DNA from: Prorocentrum cordatum
Taxonomy: Eukaryota; Sar; Dinophyceae; Prorocentrales; Prorocentraceae
DNA length: 64,000 bases
Reading direction: 5' to 3'
Assembly (NCBI GenBank): GCA_963575745.1
Contig: CAUYUJ010019948.1
Span: 1,323,549 to 1,387,548, forward strand
Shown: piece by piece, positions 50,862 to 63,473 of the stretch
Position numbering within the stretch: position 1 is the stretch's first letter
How the letters are laid out: each line of letters begins with the position of its first letter
The notes under the pieces: generated by a model
Databases searched by the model: none
Told to the model about the DNA's origin: nothing
Seen by the model: the letters and a program-made list of their open reading frames with translations, nothing else
Position numbers and translations under genes: made by a program

Positions 50862-53800
50862 TTCGCGGACATCGCCAAGACGGGGTACGTGCAGCAGATC
50901 GGCGGAGTACTGGTCAAGCCAGATGTGGAGGTCACCTGCGACAAGGGGAAGGGCAGCCTGATCGACTACGGCATCGCAAGGAAGGACTTCGCGCAGAAGG
51001 TCAAGCTAGAGGCAGTCCGCACGGTGCCGTGGCGAACACATTGCGGACTGACGCTTACGCTGGAAGGTTCGGCGACGGCGTGGTGGCATCGCAAGATGCA
51101 GTTACCGAAGGAGCTGGCGACACCGCCGCGACCGAAGAAGAAGGCGGATCCGCACAGCAAAAGGACCCGCAAACGACAGGAAGAACGGCAGCGAGCAGAG
51201 GAGCGACTTGAGCCACACCTTCGGGAAGCATTTCAGGAGCAGGCCACGATCGAAGAAGCGGAGTCTGAGAAGAAGGTCAAGGACTTCTACATCACAGAGG
51301 AGACTTGGACGGAGGCGGTGGCGACGGCGAGCTTATCAGGTTCGAGCTCAACACCTTCGGCGTCCCAGATATTTCTCTTCGGGGGCAGCCAGGGCCGCAC
51401 CCCACCCCCAGCCTCCAGCGCGTGGCCGCTCTTCGTGAGCGTTGAGCCGCCCGAGGTTGTCGGCCCTCCAAGCATGGAGGATAATGGGGTGCTGGCGTTC
51501 CCTGCTGCCTGGCCCGCCGCATCTCGGAGGGCCTCAAGCTGGCACTTGTCGCAGGAGCTCCAGTCTTGGGACGACAAGCTCATCATCCGAGACGCCAGGC
51601 ATCGCGAGGCAGAGGCGGCAGCGACGAGGATGTACGGCGACTGGGTCACCTGTCTGGAGGAGGCGGCGATCGTGACGGATGAGATCGACGAGGAGGAGGC
51701 CGAGCACTACCGAGGGCGGGCTTCGGGCTTCGAGGTCAAGTGGGTCAAGGCGCGTTCGACACCAGGTCGCACCCACATGAAGTTAGGGCCAGCGGAGCAG
51801 TGGGGCATCCTCAACGCCATCCTCATCAGGTACCAGGCGCTGTACACCAACGGCACTGACGGCAGGCAACAGGCAAAGTGCCTGGCGGAGGCAAAGGCGC
51901 AGGGCAGGGTCTTGCAGCAGATGGATCAGAGCCAGGTCTTCGGCAGGAAGATCGGCGCAGCACAGCAGCAGATGTTCTACGAGATGCTGGGCGACTTGGC
52001 GGACTGGAAGAGGGGCAGCTCGGCAACTTAGTCATGCACGCAGAGGGCCACCTCGCCACCGCGCAGTCGCGTGGCTTTACGGCGCAGCAGAAGAACTTCA
52101 CGGCGTGGGCCAAGAAGGCATGGGCAGGCAAAGTTGGCCTCCTCCATCGGCATGTGAAGGAGCAGCAGGCGCCGAGGTTCGAGCTGTGCACGGAGGAGAT
52201 GGAGGGCATCGCGGACCCAGACGCCCTCATTGGCATCAGGAAGCACGAGTGGGAGCGCATATGGACGGACCCAGTCGATACGAAGGAGGACATCGCGTAC
52301 CAGCTGGGCAGGCTCCGCGATCAGTCCTGGGAGCACGTGCTGGAGCCCCTCACGCTGGAGCAGCTCGACGGGGCCATCGCCGCGTCGTCGTCGGCCAAAG
52401 CAAAAGGAGTTGATCACCTTGGTCCGCACGATCTGGCTCGGGCCCCCAGACATGCAAGAATATGGTTACTTCACATCTTACAGTATTGCGAGCAGGAGGT
52501 CACATGGCCGAGGCAATGGGCAGCCACCAAGTGCGCGCTGGCGGCCAAGCCCAAAGGAGGAGATCGAGTACTCGGAATGCTGGCCCTTCCCATCAAGCTC
52601 TGGTCAAGGGCTCGGGGAGGTTGCTGCTCAGAATGGAATGATTCGGTATCGGCCCATTGGGACACAGCCCTCAAAGGCAGCTCAGCCCTCCGTGCGGGGC
52701 TCCTCAGGGCGTGCCTGGACGAAGTGGGGGCAGAGCTCGGGGCATCGGCGATGACGCTACTGTTGGACATCGAGAAGTTCTACGACACGGTCTCGCTCGT
52801 CATCCTGTCCCAGATCGCCCTCAGAGTGGACTTTCCCGCAGTGGTGGTGGCGTTAGAGATCACCGCTTTCGTGGGGCCGAGGTACCTGCAGGAGCGTAAC
52901 ATCCTCAGCGAGGCGATCTGGTCCACGAGGTCTTTGGTAGCAGGCTCTGCCAGAGGCGTGGGGTTGGCGAAGCTGTTCTTGCACCCGATATTAGAGAGGG
53001 CGCATCGGAGGGCGCCACAAGCTGCGCTGTGGACATTCGTGGATGACACGGTTGCGAGGCAAGAAGGTAGCAGGCAAACAGTCGGCGATGGCATCATCCA
53101 GGTCACGGAGATCATCACGGACGGACTCAAGGATCAGAGGATGAAGATCTCCAGCAAGTCTGTCCTGATAGGCACCCACCCGAAGGACGTGAAGCGGACG
53201 GCCAAGTCCATGAGGAAGAGGCAGATCCCCGTCTACGCAGTCACGGAGGCAGTGGACCTAGGCCTGGACACGTCGGCTGGGAGGAAAAGGGTTACGACGA
53301 AAGCGAAGCAGCGAGCAAAGCGGGCGAAGCACAGGTTCGCCAAGATTGTGAGGCTGCGACGTACTGCGGCCCTGGCCAAAGAGAGCAAAGGTTTATGGAA
53401 GGAGGGAGCAGTACCACAGGCAGTGTACGGCCACCAAGCCTTCGGGTTCGCAGTTCATGAGCTTCAACGGCTACGACGACAAGCTGGACAGGTGGCAGGA
53501 GGTAAGGCGCGTGGGCGATGCTTGACGACGACACTGGCGGTCGAGCTGTGGAAGGGCGACCCAGGGGTGGCAATGCGAGTTGCCGTGGTCAAGGAGTGGA
53601 TCAACCTGTGGCAGCGCCACCCCGAGAACCACGCCAGGATCGTCAAGGCATGGCCGCGGATATTCGACCGTCTGTCAAAGCTTGGGCCAAAACGATGGAG
53701 AGGAGTTCGCGGACCAGTCGGAGCGGTGCAGGCGACCATCATGGACGTGGGCTGGTACGCACCAACGGCTACGGTGTGGATGCGACCAGTCGGAGCAGAT

Positions 53801-55663
53801 GAGGATCCAGCAGAACAGTGGGACATCCCGTCCGTCACGGACGGCACTTTCGACAACACGGGGTGCTTCCAGCAGCTGGTAGACGACTTCGAGGACGACA
53901 TCGTAGCTCAATACTGGAAGGCTGCTGCAGCACACCCACATGGTGAAGGTTTGGAGGATGGAGCGGACGTCTGGCAGATCCGCGCGGAGCAGCGAAGGTT
54001 CGAGAAGCAGGGGCAGCTGGACATGGTCGGGGCCAACATCACCGTGGTCGCGGGAGGACAGTGGCCGAAGCAGCGATCTGTCGACCAAGGATACCTCCTG
54101 GACTGTAAGAAGTGCGACAGGTGCAAGGAGGAGGACGAGACCCTGATGCATCGGATCTGGCTATGCCCCAAGAACGTGGACCACGAGGACTTCACCAAGT
54201 CGGCGGACCTGCTGCCGGCTGCGATGGCGCAGGCAGAAGCTGAGCCTGCGCTGTGGCTTCGAGGATTGCCGCCAGCCTCTCTCACGCACCCTAGGTTTAA
54301 TGATGAACTGTTAGAGGGGAGGGAGGTTCGGTTTGGTGAGCTGGGGGACTGGGGGGAGTGTCAGCACGAAGGTGAGATCCACATTTTCGGCGACGGCTCA
54401 GGAGGCAAGCACTCCTCGGACCCTCGCAGACGCCGCTGTGGATCAGCGATTGTAGCATTGCAGGAGCGAGACGGGGAGTGGATTGTGGGCAGAGCTGTAG
54501 CAATCCCACTCCTCGGTCGCAGGCAAACGGTCCCCCGCTCGGAGATTTTAGCGTTCGCTTTGGCACTCGAGGAGTGCCACGCAGATTTTAGTTTCATTAC
54601 CGACCATAGGACGATCGCGAAGACCTGGAAATACCGCCTGGAGCACCCGAAAGCCACGGGTCCCAATGAGGACCTTTGGGCCCGAGCCAGAGTGGCCTGG
54701 CAGACTTACCCAGACAGAGTTGTGAAGGTAGTGTGGACGGCGTCCCATCTGGACGAGACGCCAGAGCTGCTTGAATCGCCGCAGCAGCTTTTCATGGCAG
54801 CTGGGAATTTAGCTGCGGATGTCTGGGCGGGAGTCGGGGCGGAGCTGGCTTGGGAGTTCGGGCTGGTGGGGAGCGTTCCAGAGACTGATAAGATAGATGC
54901 GATCGCACATCTCGTGCGCAAGAGAGCGCGCAGATCTTTGCTACTTGCCGCTGCGTCGGAGACGTCAGAGCGTGCAGGTAGAGCCCCAGCCAGTAAGAGA
55001 CTTTTAAAGCAGGAGAGATTGATTCGAGATTCTCCCCACCAGCTAGAGCGAGTAGGAAGCAAATGGAGGTGCTCTCAGTGCGATGTGATTGTGACTGGAG
55101 CCAGGTTTTTGCGTTTTTCGGTCTCCCCGTGTGCTGGGCCCCCTGGTAAAAGCAGGTCGGAGGTCCCAGAGTTCCAGCCGTTTAAAGGAGTGGACCTTGA
55201 GATCCACGATTCCCACACGATCACCAGGGTTGACCGCTGGTTCTTGCAGATTTGTTCGGTTTGCGGTATGTATGCGACAGTGGACTCGAGGTCCTTGCGT
55301 CAGAAGTGTAGAGGTCTCACACCGAACGGTGCAGAGAATATCCGTCGAATTGAATTAGGTCTTTTCCCTCGGCGTGAGGGGCCCCCCAGAGCCATCAAGA
55401 TGGCCATAGCTCGCAGAGATGAGAGTCGTGTCGTGTCGGCCCACGAGGCCTGGGGGTCGCAGGAGAACAGCGAGCTTGGGGGGGGCCCCGCCGAGCCTCC
55501 CGCGGTGACCCGCGCCCGCAACGACGGGCACGAGCGGGAGCAGCTGCGTTGTGCTGCCAACGAGTCGCGCTTGCAGGCTAAGGTTCAGAGATTGTTGGCT
55601 GCTGCGAGAGGCGCGGCTGAGCAAGTGCGGGCGCCGCGGGAGGATTCAGAGTCTTCCGATTGA
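50843..55663 (+). pseudogene. Non-LTR retrotransposon, copy 2, with 1-bp frameshift
   Basis: Over 99% identical to 33382-38181. The phase is open from just after TAG at 50842, and the extra upstream codons read RHWNVTFADIAKTGYVQ. These resemble the GD(F/W)N(V)T region of the endonuclease domain, so this copy keeps slightly more of the 5' end. One G of GGG is missing near 52006 (CTGGAAGAGG against CTGGGAAGAGG), breaking the frame between the linker and the RT. Downstream RT, knuckle, RNase H and finger motifs are intact to the stop at 55663. The difference could be real decay or a homopolymer error in this contig. Confidence 0.85.
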
Positions 55664-55794
55664 CGGCAGATGTCCGTAAGCCAGGACGAAGACTGAGGGA
55701 CAGAGGTCCGAGAGCAAAGAGGTCCAAAGAGGTCCTCCTCCTCCTCCTCCTCCTCCTCCTTCTCCTCCTCCTCCTCCTCCTCCTCCCCCTCCCT
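55664..55794 (+). repeat. Retrotransposon 3' end and (TCC)n tail, copy 2
   Basis: Same 3' sequence and TCC array as 38182-38312. Confidence 0.75.
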
Positions 55795-57136
55795 GTCCTA
55801 CCGGTGGTAGTGGTGGTGGAAAGTCGGCCCATCAGTGGGGGTTCTCCGTCGGGGGCCCGTCGGCAATGCATCGCTGGTGACAAGCCTCTGCCTCCCCCTC
55901 GCTTGGGAGCGTCCCCAGAGGGTGGTGACCAGGGGGACGTGATGCGGAATGGTGGCCACGGTCCCCCCCCAGACTCCAGAGGCTTACACCATACTCGGCG
56001 GCGAGCGAGTGGGGCAAGTTAGAAGGAGAAGGCCTTCTCAGAAGGCTCGGAAGTCCCCCGACCTTCTGAGAAGTTTTCTGAGCCTTCCCCGAAGACGCAG
56101 AAAACTTCTCAGAAGGCGCGAGGGCTCCTGAGACGTTCTGCCGCCTTCTGAGAAGGCCTTCTCCTTCTCATTTCCCCCTCTTGCTCGCCGCCGACATACC
56201 CAGAAGAGGGATGAAGTCCACGGTGGAGGCACTCTGGGGCCTGTGGGGGGCCCTTTGTGGGCCTCTTTTGGGCCTCTTGGGGGTCTCATTCGGGCCGATT
56301 GCTGGCGACCTCGGGGGTCCTCTTGGGGCTCTGTTGGAGCGCCTGCTGGCGATCTCGGGGGGTCCTCTTGGGGCGGAGTGCTTAGAATGTCTGTTCGAGT
56401 TACCTCCCTTGGGCCCCTCCTTGGGCCCTGTTGGGGCTCTCCCTGTTAGGGCTCTCTTGGGCCTTCTTGGCCCGTCTTAGGACCCTCTTCGGCCGTCTTG
56501 GGGCTCGCTTGGGGGGCTTCTTTGGCCGTCTTGGAGGGGTCACCGGTGCCGCTTGAGCCGTCTTGGACATTGTCGAGACCGAAAATGCAAACATGTTCAA
56601 AGTTTTCGTTTTCCTCATGGATTTTGATGATTGTTTACTATTGGGGCGGGGTGCCTTTGAGGCCTCTTGGGCAGTTTTGGGACCCCGGGTGAGCTTTAGG
56701 AGCTGGGCCCCGCCCCCCCTGCCCCCCTCTGATTGGATTTCAGGCCCCAGGGGAGGGAGAGAGTTGGAGGGGGCAGCCAATCACCTCACACTCCTTTGCA
56801 CCCCCGGCAAGCGGGGGTCAGCAAAGTGCATGGCCACATTGTCTTCTTGCAACACGCCCCCACGCTCCGCTTCCACCCCCCCCTAGACCGCGCACATGCC
56901 TCGAGCCGTGATGCGCCCCGCCCCCTTAGTCATGGCTCTCCCCCTCGCTAACTGGCGCAGCCGACCTTGCGCCCCACCCAGAACTCCGAGGTAGTTTTTT
57001 GGGGTCTGAGGCCCGCTGAGGCCTCACAGAGGCCAACCACGGTAAACAAGCTCCCGTCGTGGTTGTGCACGACGAGAAAAAGGTGGAGCCCCTTCAGGTC
57101 TCCTCGCTGGCGCCATCGACATGGTCGCCCTTCCAG

Positions 57137-57212
57137 GCGAGCGTCAGCATGGACGACCCGCTGCTCACCACCGCAGGCGCCAACGAGTCCCTCCGCCTCG
57201 CGCCGGAGGTGG
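57137..57212 (+). CDS. Histidine-phosphatase-like gene copy 2, DPxLT exon
   Basis: Identical to 39655-39730, with the same TTCCAG acceptor. Confidence 0.58.
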
Positions 57213-57586
57213 AGCGCGGACCTTCGAATGTTGATGCTTATTTTCGGACCCCATCGTAAGGATGAGTAGCTTTTCATTCGTACCCTTGCATCGTTCCCTC
57301 TCGGACAATGTATTCAGCCCTCAGCCCATCGCCGAGGCGGGGAATTTTCCATAGCCGCCGCCTGCGGGAGGAGCTTGCGGGGCCTCGGTGGGCGATGGAT
57401 ATGGATATCCAACTGCCTGCGGCAAGTCAAGCAATAATGCCAGCCCAGCTCTCTCGGTGGTCTGTCGTTGGCACGTCTTAGGGGTTTCTGGGAGGAAGGT
57501 GCTTGACTCCGTCACGTCTGACACCTCGGCTGCCTTGGGGTGTTGGTTCGTGTTCGAAGTCTGTGGGACCGTTAGGGGCGATGGCG

Positions 57587-58226
57587 GCGATGCTGATGTT
57601 GATGACGTTGCTGGTGGTGATTATGGAGCCGACAAAGGTGCTGCTAATGATGCGGATGCAGATGCGGATGCTGATGTTGATAAGTAGGATGACGGTGCTG
57701 TTGCTAATGACGATGATGGTGGGGATGATTACGATGAGGCCAAGGATGGCGATTGGGCTCAAGATGGTGACGATGATGTTGGTGGTGAGGGCGAGGACGA
57801 TGTCGAAGATGTTGGTGGTGAGTATTGATGATGGTGATGATGAGACTGATGATGATGATGATGATGATGATGAGGATGATGATGCCAGTGATGATGATGA
57901 TAATACTGATGATGATGACGATTATGATGATCATAACGATGCCGATGGCAATGATGAGGATTACACTGATTGTGGTGATGGTGGTGGCGATGATACCGGC
58001 CATGGCAATAAATGATGGTGATGACGTTGATGATGATGACGACGGGGATGACATCGACGATGATGTTGTTGATGACGATGTTGAAGTTGTCGATGAGTAT
58101 GATGATGATGATGATGATGACAACGATGCTTACGATCAAGATGGTGATCAAGGTGTTGTTAATGATGATGCTGATGATGCTGATGATGCTGATGTTAGTG
58201 ACACAAGTGACGATGATGATGATGCT

Positions 58227-58257
<31 letters not shown>

Positions 58258-58540
58258 ATGATGGTGGTGATGACGGTGATGGTGATGATGGCGTTAGTGA
58301 TGATGTTGTTGTTGATGTTCTTGCTTCTGATGTTGATGCTGAACTTGATGACGATGCTAATGGCGATGGTGATGACTATGATTATGGTGTTTGTGCTGGT
58401 GGTGCTGATAATTATGATGCCAATGATTGTGATGCCACTGATGATGATGATAGTGATGATGATGACGATGCTGATGCTGTTGCTGTTGCTGATGCCGCTA
58501 CCGATACTGATAATGCTGATGTTGATGATGATGATTATGC

Positions 58541-58575
<35 letters not shown>

Positions 58576-59207
58576 CTGATGATGCGGTTGGTTAATATTG
58601 TGATTGTGATGATGATGCTGACGATGATGGCGATGCTGATGCTGATGCAGACGATCATGATGGTGATGTTGATGATGATGATGCTGATGTTGCTGCTGTT
58701 GTTGCTGCTGATGGTGTTTATGATCACGATAATGCTGGTGGTGATACTGGTGTACGTTAGACTGTTGATGACGATGATGTTGATGATGCTGATGATGATG
58801 CATATGATAATGCTGATGCTGATGCTGATATTGCTTGAGGTGGCGATGACGGTGGCACTGATGACGGTGATTATGCTGATGTAGATGGTTATACTGATGA
58901 GGCTGATGACGTTTGCGATGATGTTGCTGATGGTGATGATGATGTTGATGCTAGTGATGACGAGTATGCTGATTATGGTGCCGATAGTGATGATGCTGAT
59001 GAATATGAGGATGATGATGTCGATGATGTTGTTAATGATGTTGAGGATACTCATGATGATGCTGATGCTGATGATGCTGCTCATGCTGACGCGGGGAGGA
59101 GGCGGAGGAGGAGGAGGAGGAGGACGAGGAGGACGAGGAGGACGGGGAGGAGGTGGAAGAGGAGTAGTGGGAGGAGGAGGTGGAGGAGGAGGAGGAGGAG
59201 GAGCACT
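57587..59207. repeat. GAT trinucleotide repeat and (GGA)n, copy 2
   Basis: Corresponds to 40105-41725 with no length difference noticed, which is remarkable for such a long simple repeat. Confidence 0.95.
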
Positions 59208-59666
59208 GTTACATGTGTCACCTGTGGTCTTCACTTCGTGAGGATTCCTCATGGACCTCAGTTGGGCAGTCTTGGGGCATCTGTTGGGCCTCTAGGTAGC
59301 CGCTTTGGAGCCTTTTTGGGGGGCTCGGTTGGGACTCTTGGGCCCCCCCTGGGGGGTGGGCCTCTTGGGGCGGAAGGCTCGACTTGACGGTTCAAGCACA
59401 ATAACTGCGTGTCGCCCCTTTGGGTCCTCTTGGGCGCAGCTCTCGGGCGCAGCATTTGGACCGCTCGGGGCCTGCTGAGGGCCTCTTGGGACGGACGACT
59501 CGGACTCTTGGTTCGTGTTCTCCCCCCTTGGGGTCATCTTGTGACACCCTTGTGCAGTCAGTTTTGAGAGCCCTCTTGGAGCGCCTCGTACCCCTCTTGC
59601 GGACCTCGTGAGCCGCCTTGGAGCGTCAGAAGCTCGATGATGCGAGAACCCAACAACGTACGTACC

Positions 59667-60047
59667 ACTCCGCAGTTTGGGATAATAATGAGTGGGCTGC
59701 GAGGACGTCCTTGGTCTGCGAGGCTCTGGAGAAGCACGCCGCAGGCGCCCAACTTTTACAACTTATGCATTGAGCCCGCCGCAGGCGCGGATTTTTTTCG
59801 CTAAATCATTGTGGGTGGATCGCGGGGTGGGTCGCGGGCTGGGTCGCGGGCTGGGTCGCGGGCCGGGTCGCGGGTGGGTCGCGCATGGGTGGGTCGCGTT
59901 GTGGGTCGCGGGCTGGGTCGCGGGCTGGGTCGTGGGTGGGTCGCGGGGTGGGTCGCGGGGGTGGGTCGCGGGTGGGTCGCGGGGTGGGTCGCGGGGTGCG
60001 TCGCGGGGTGCGTCGCGGGGTGCGTCGCAGGGGGGGACGACGACAAC

Positions 60048-60100
<53 letters not shown>

Positions 60101-60312
60101 CCATCAACAACAACAACATTAACAACAACAACACTAACAACAACAACAACACCAACAACAACAACAACAACAACAGCAACAACAACAACACCAACAACAA
60201 CAACAACAACAACGCAACAAGAGAATCCTCACCACGGATCCCCACTAGAGCCACGCACCCAGGGACAATGAATGACCGTTCGGACCCCTCACTCTGACAA
60301 CCCTGTTCAGGG
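59667..60312. repeat. Composite GGGTCGCGG / (CAA)n repeat, copy 2
   Basis: Corresponds to 42185-42830, with the same array lengths as far as compared. Confidence 0.85.
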
Positions 60313-61641
60313 AACTTGCTGCTTTTTTCCTCTCGGGGGCCTCCTGGGACCTATTGAGGGCGGACGCCTCGAATGCTCGGATCGTGTGGCCCCCGTGGGC
60401 GTGTCTTGAGGGCGTCTTGCTGTTTTTCCCAGACAGTCTGTGGCACCTCTTGGGCCATCTTGGAGCCCACTTGGGCAGTTTTGACACGTTCTTGGGGCAT
60501 ATTGGGCCGTGTTGGGGCAGTCTTCGGAGCCTCTTGCGTTGCCGTTAAGCTCGAAGATGCGACATTTTCCAAAACATGGACAAACTTACGGAACATCGGT
60601 ACATCAATGCTAGCTGTTTCTCGAGGCTTTCTTGGGAAGGCCTTTGTGGCTCTTTGGGGATTCCTGAAGGGCCTCTTGGGCAGTCGTGAGGCCATCTTTG
60701 GACGTGTTGAGGCCAATGTGGGCCGTCTTGGAGGCAGATTGGGCCGCTTGGGAGGCATCTTGGCCTCGTGAGGGCGAATCCGTTGTGTCGCCTCGGAGGA
60801 GGGGCCGATGCGCGCGGGCCAGCATGACGAGACTGGTGGTGGTGGCCCCTAACAGATTACAGAGACCCTACCAGGCAGCAGTTAGTACTCCAGCACGCAG
60901 CACGCCTCACCGCGCCAGGGGGCATGGCGGCGGATATTCGGGCACCGAGGGACCAAATATAGCCAGACTCACCGTCTGTAGAGGCCTTCGAAGCTCTCTT
61001 CCAGAGGCGGTGGTCATGGATAGTATCATCCGGCTTTGCACCATCGCCATGGGCCACATGAGTGTTCAGCCTCGGCCTCATTTTGGGCTTCCAGGGGCCT
61101 CACCACCGCGGGCGCCACTCTGGCAAGGCTTCGAGCTGCCCAGCCCCATCATTTGGTCCCAGCTGTTCTCAACAGGCCCCCCGAGTGATTTCAGCTGGCC
61201 TCAACATACCCCCCGGGAAGCCCGGGGTACTGTCAACACCTCAGCCCAGGGACGCCGCCCGAGGCGGCGCCAGGCTACTCGGGTGACCTGTTGATGCCAG
61301 CTGGGACTACTCGGGGTGCTGGTTGAGGCCAGCTGGGACTGCATGAGGGGGCCTGTGAAGGCCAGCTGGGGCCACGTGGGGGGAGGGGGAGGGGGCAGCT
61401 GTGCGCAGCCCGAAGCCTTCCCACATTGGCGCCCGCGGTGGTGAGGCTCCTGGGCAGAGGGCGGCCGACACCCCAAACCCGTGCGATTTCACGATATCAC
61501 CACCGCCTCGGGGACTCGAGGAGCTTCGGGGGCCCCGGCGTCTGGGGAACTCACCGTCCACGACCCCCGGCGATGCGGCGCGGTCGTGCGACCCCATCTG
61601 CTCGGACCCCAGTGGGGAGGCCCCGAGGGGCTCCCCTCCGC

Positions 61642-61762
61642 CCCGCGCGCGGGAGGTGGAGCGCGGGCTGCGGGAGCTGAACCTCACGCTGGACGCGGTG
61701 CTCGCCTCGTCGCTGGGCAGGGCGGTGCAGACCGCCCTGCTGCAGTTCGGGGGCCGCGAGGT
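61642..61762 (+). CDS. Histidine-phosphatase-like gene copy 2, SSxxRAxxTA exon
   Basis: Identical to 44160-44280. Confidence 0.58.
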
Positions 61763-62465
61763 CGGCGGAGGGAGGCGGGGGAGGAGGAGGGTCCGGATCT
61801 CCCCAGCTGCCGAGAGAGAGTCCGCGCCCCGGAGCTTGCCGAGCCGTGGCGGCCCTTTGGCGGCTGTCGGCGTGATGCTGACGAGCTTGGGTCCGCGGGC
61901 CACGCGACAGGAGGAGCAGGAGGCTGAGGAGGAGGAGGGGCGCCGCCTGTGAGCTGCCACGCCCCAAGTCGCTAGCCCACTGGCCTCACCACAGCTCTGA
62001 CTTGGGAGGGCAGGGTGGATGGCGTAGAGTCGGGCCTGGGGAGGGGATCGCCGGTGGAACGACAAGTGGCGGGCTGGAGGCCCCCCAAAATATGTTCAGC
62101 ACCCTTCCGGCCACGATTTCACTGGGGTCTGGCTGGTGGACGGAGTATTTGAACCTCCCGACGCCCTACACAACATCACCGCCGCCGCCGTACGAAAATG
62201 AGGAGTGGTGGAGCAGGAGGCGCTGGGTGGGGGGGGCCAGTCTCCCCGCCCCCCTGTGGGCTCCTCCGTTCGGGCGTTGTCCTTTCGTTGTTCACTCGCG
62301 CGGTGCTGCTTAGTTTGATCAGCCCCTCCCCCCTCCCGCAGGGGCGTTCGCCCAGTGGGGGGCGACCCCCCCAATATTATCGCCCCAACAGTGGGCGACG
62401 ACCACCGGATGCATCGACGATGCGGCGCGATCTTCCGACCCCACCTGTTCGGTTCCTATTTAGGA

Positions 62466-62693
62466 CCGGCGGCGAGCGAGGAGGGAAGTGAAAAGGAGCG
62501 GGCTTTCTCAGAATGCTCGGCAGCCACCTGGCCTTCCGAGAAGAGTTTTGAGACTTCCCGAAACATACACGACAGCAACAACAGCAACAACAGCCAGTTT
62601 CACAATCCGCGAGGGCCTCTTAGAAGTCCTGCCCTGCGGCCTTCTCAGAAGGCATTTTCCTTCGCAGTCCCCTCCCTCGCTTGCTGCCGATAG
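62466..62693 (+). mobile_element. Family-5 element ending at an exon, copy 2
   Basis: Same as 44984-45211. The AG at 62692-62693 is followed directly by the open exon. Confidence 0.7.
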
Positions 62694-62864
62694 GAGGCCT
62701 CTAAAGAGGAGGCCGGGCGAGCGGGCGAGGTCTGGTCGGTGCCTTTCGCCGTCGGCAAGTCCGCGTACGGCGCTGGCGGCCCGCACTTCGGGGAGCGGGT
62801 TGCGCAGATCGAGGCGGAGCTCCAGGGGGGAGGCTTCGGCGTCCACACCAGGCCGCCCTTCGGC
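62694..62864 (+). CDS. Histidine-phosphatase-like gene copy 2, internal exon
   Basis: Identical to 45212-45382. The gene continues past the window end, so the THGNF exon of this copy is not seen. Confidence 0.53.
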
Positions 62865-62876
62865 TAGGAGGGGGGA

Positions 62877-63425
62877 CGCGACGACGAACCGCGTCCGACG
62901 ACCGACGCCGACGACGACAGCCGACGACGCCGACGACGCCGACGCCGACGACGACGACGACGACGTCGACGGTGGCGACGACGACGACGACGACGACGCC
63001 GACGACAACCGACAACCGACGACTGACGACCGACGATGACGACGAAAACGACGACGACGCCGACGACAACCGACGACCGACGACCGACGACGACGACGAC
63101 GACGACGACGACGAAAGCGACGAAAACGACGACCGACAACCGACGACGACTACAACCGACGACGACCGACGACGACCGACGACGACGACGAGAACAACAA
63201 GAACGACGACAACCGACCACGACAACAGACGACGACGACAGCCGACGACTGACGACCGACGACCAACGACGACGGACGATGACAACGACGATAACCGACT
63301 ACAAGGACAACGACGACGACGACGACGTCGGCTACGGCGGCCAAGACGACGACGGACGGCGACGACGACTACGGACGGCAACGACAAGCGATGACCGACG
63401 ACTGAGTACCGACGACGACGACGAC

Positions 63426-63473
<48 letters not shown>

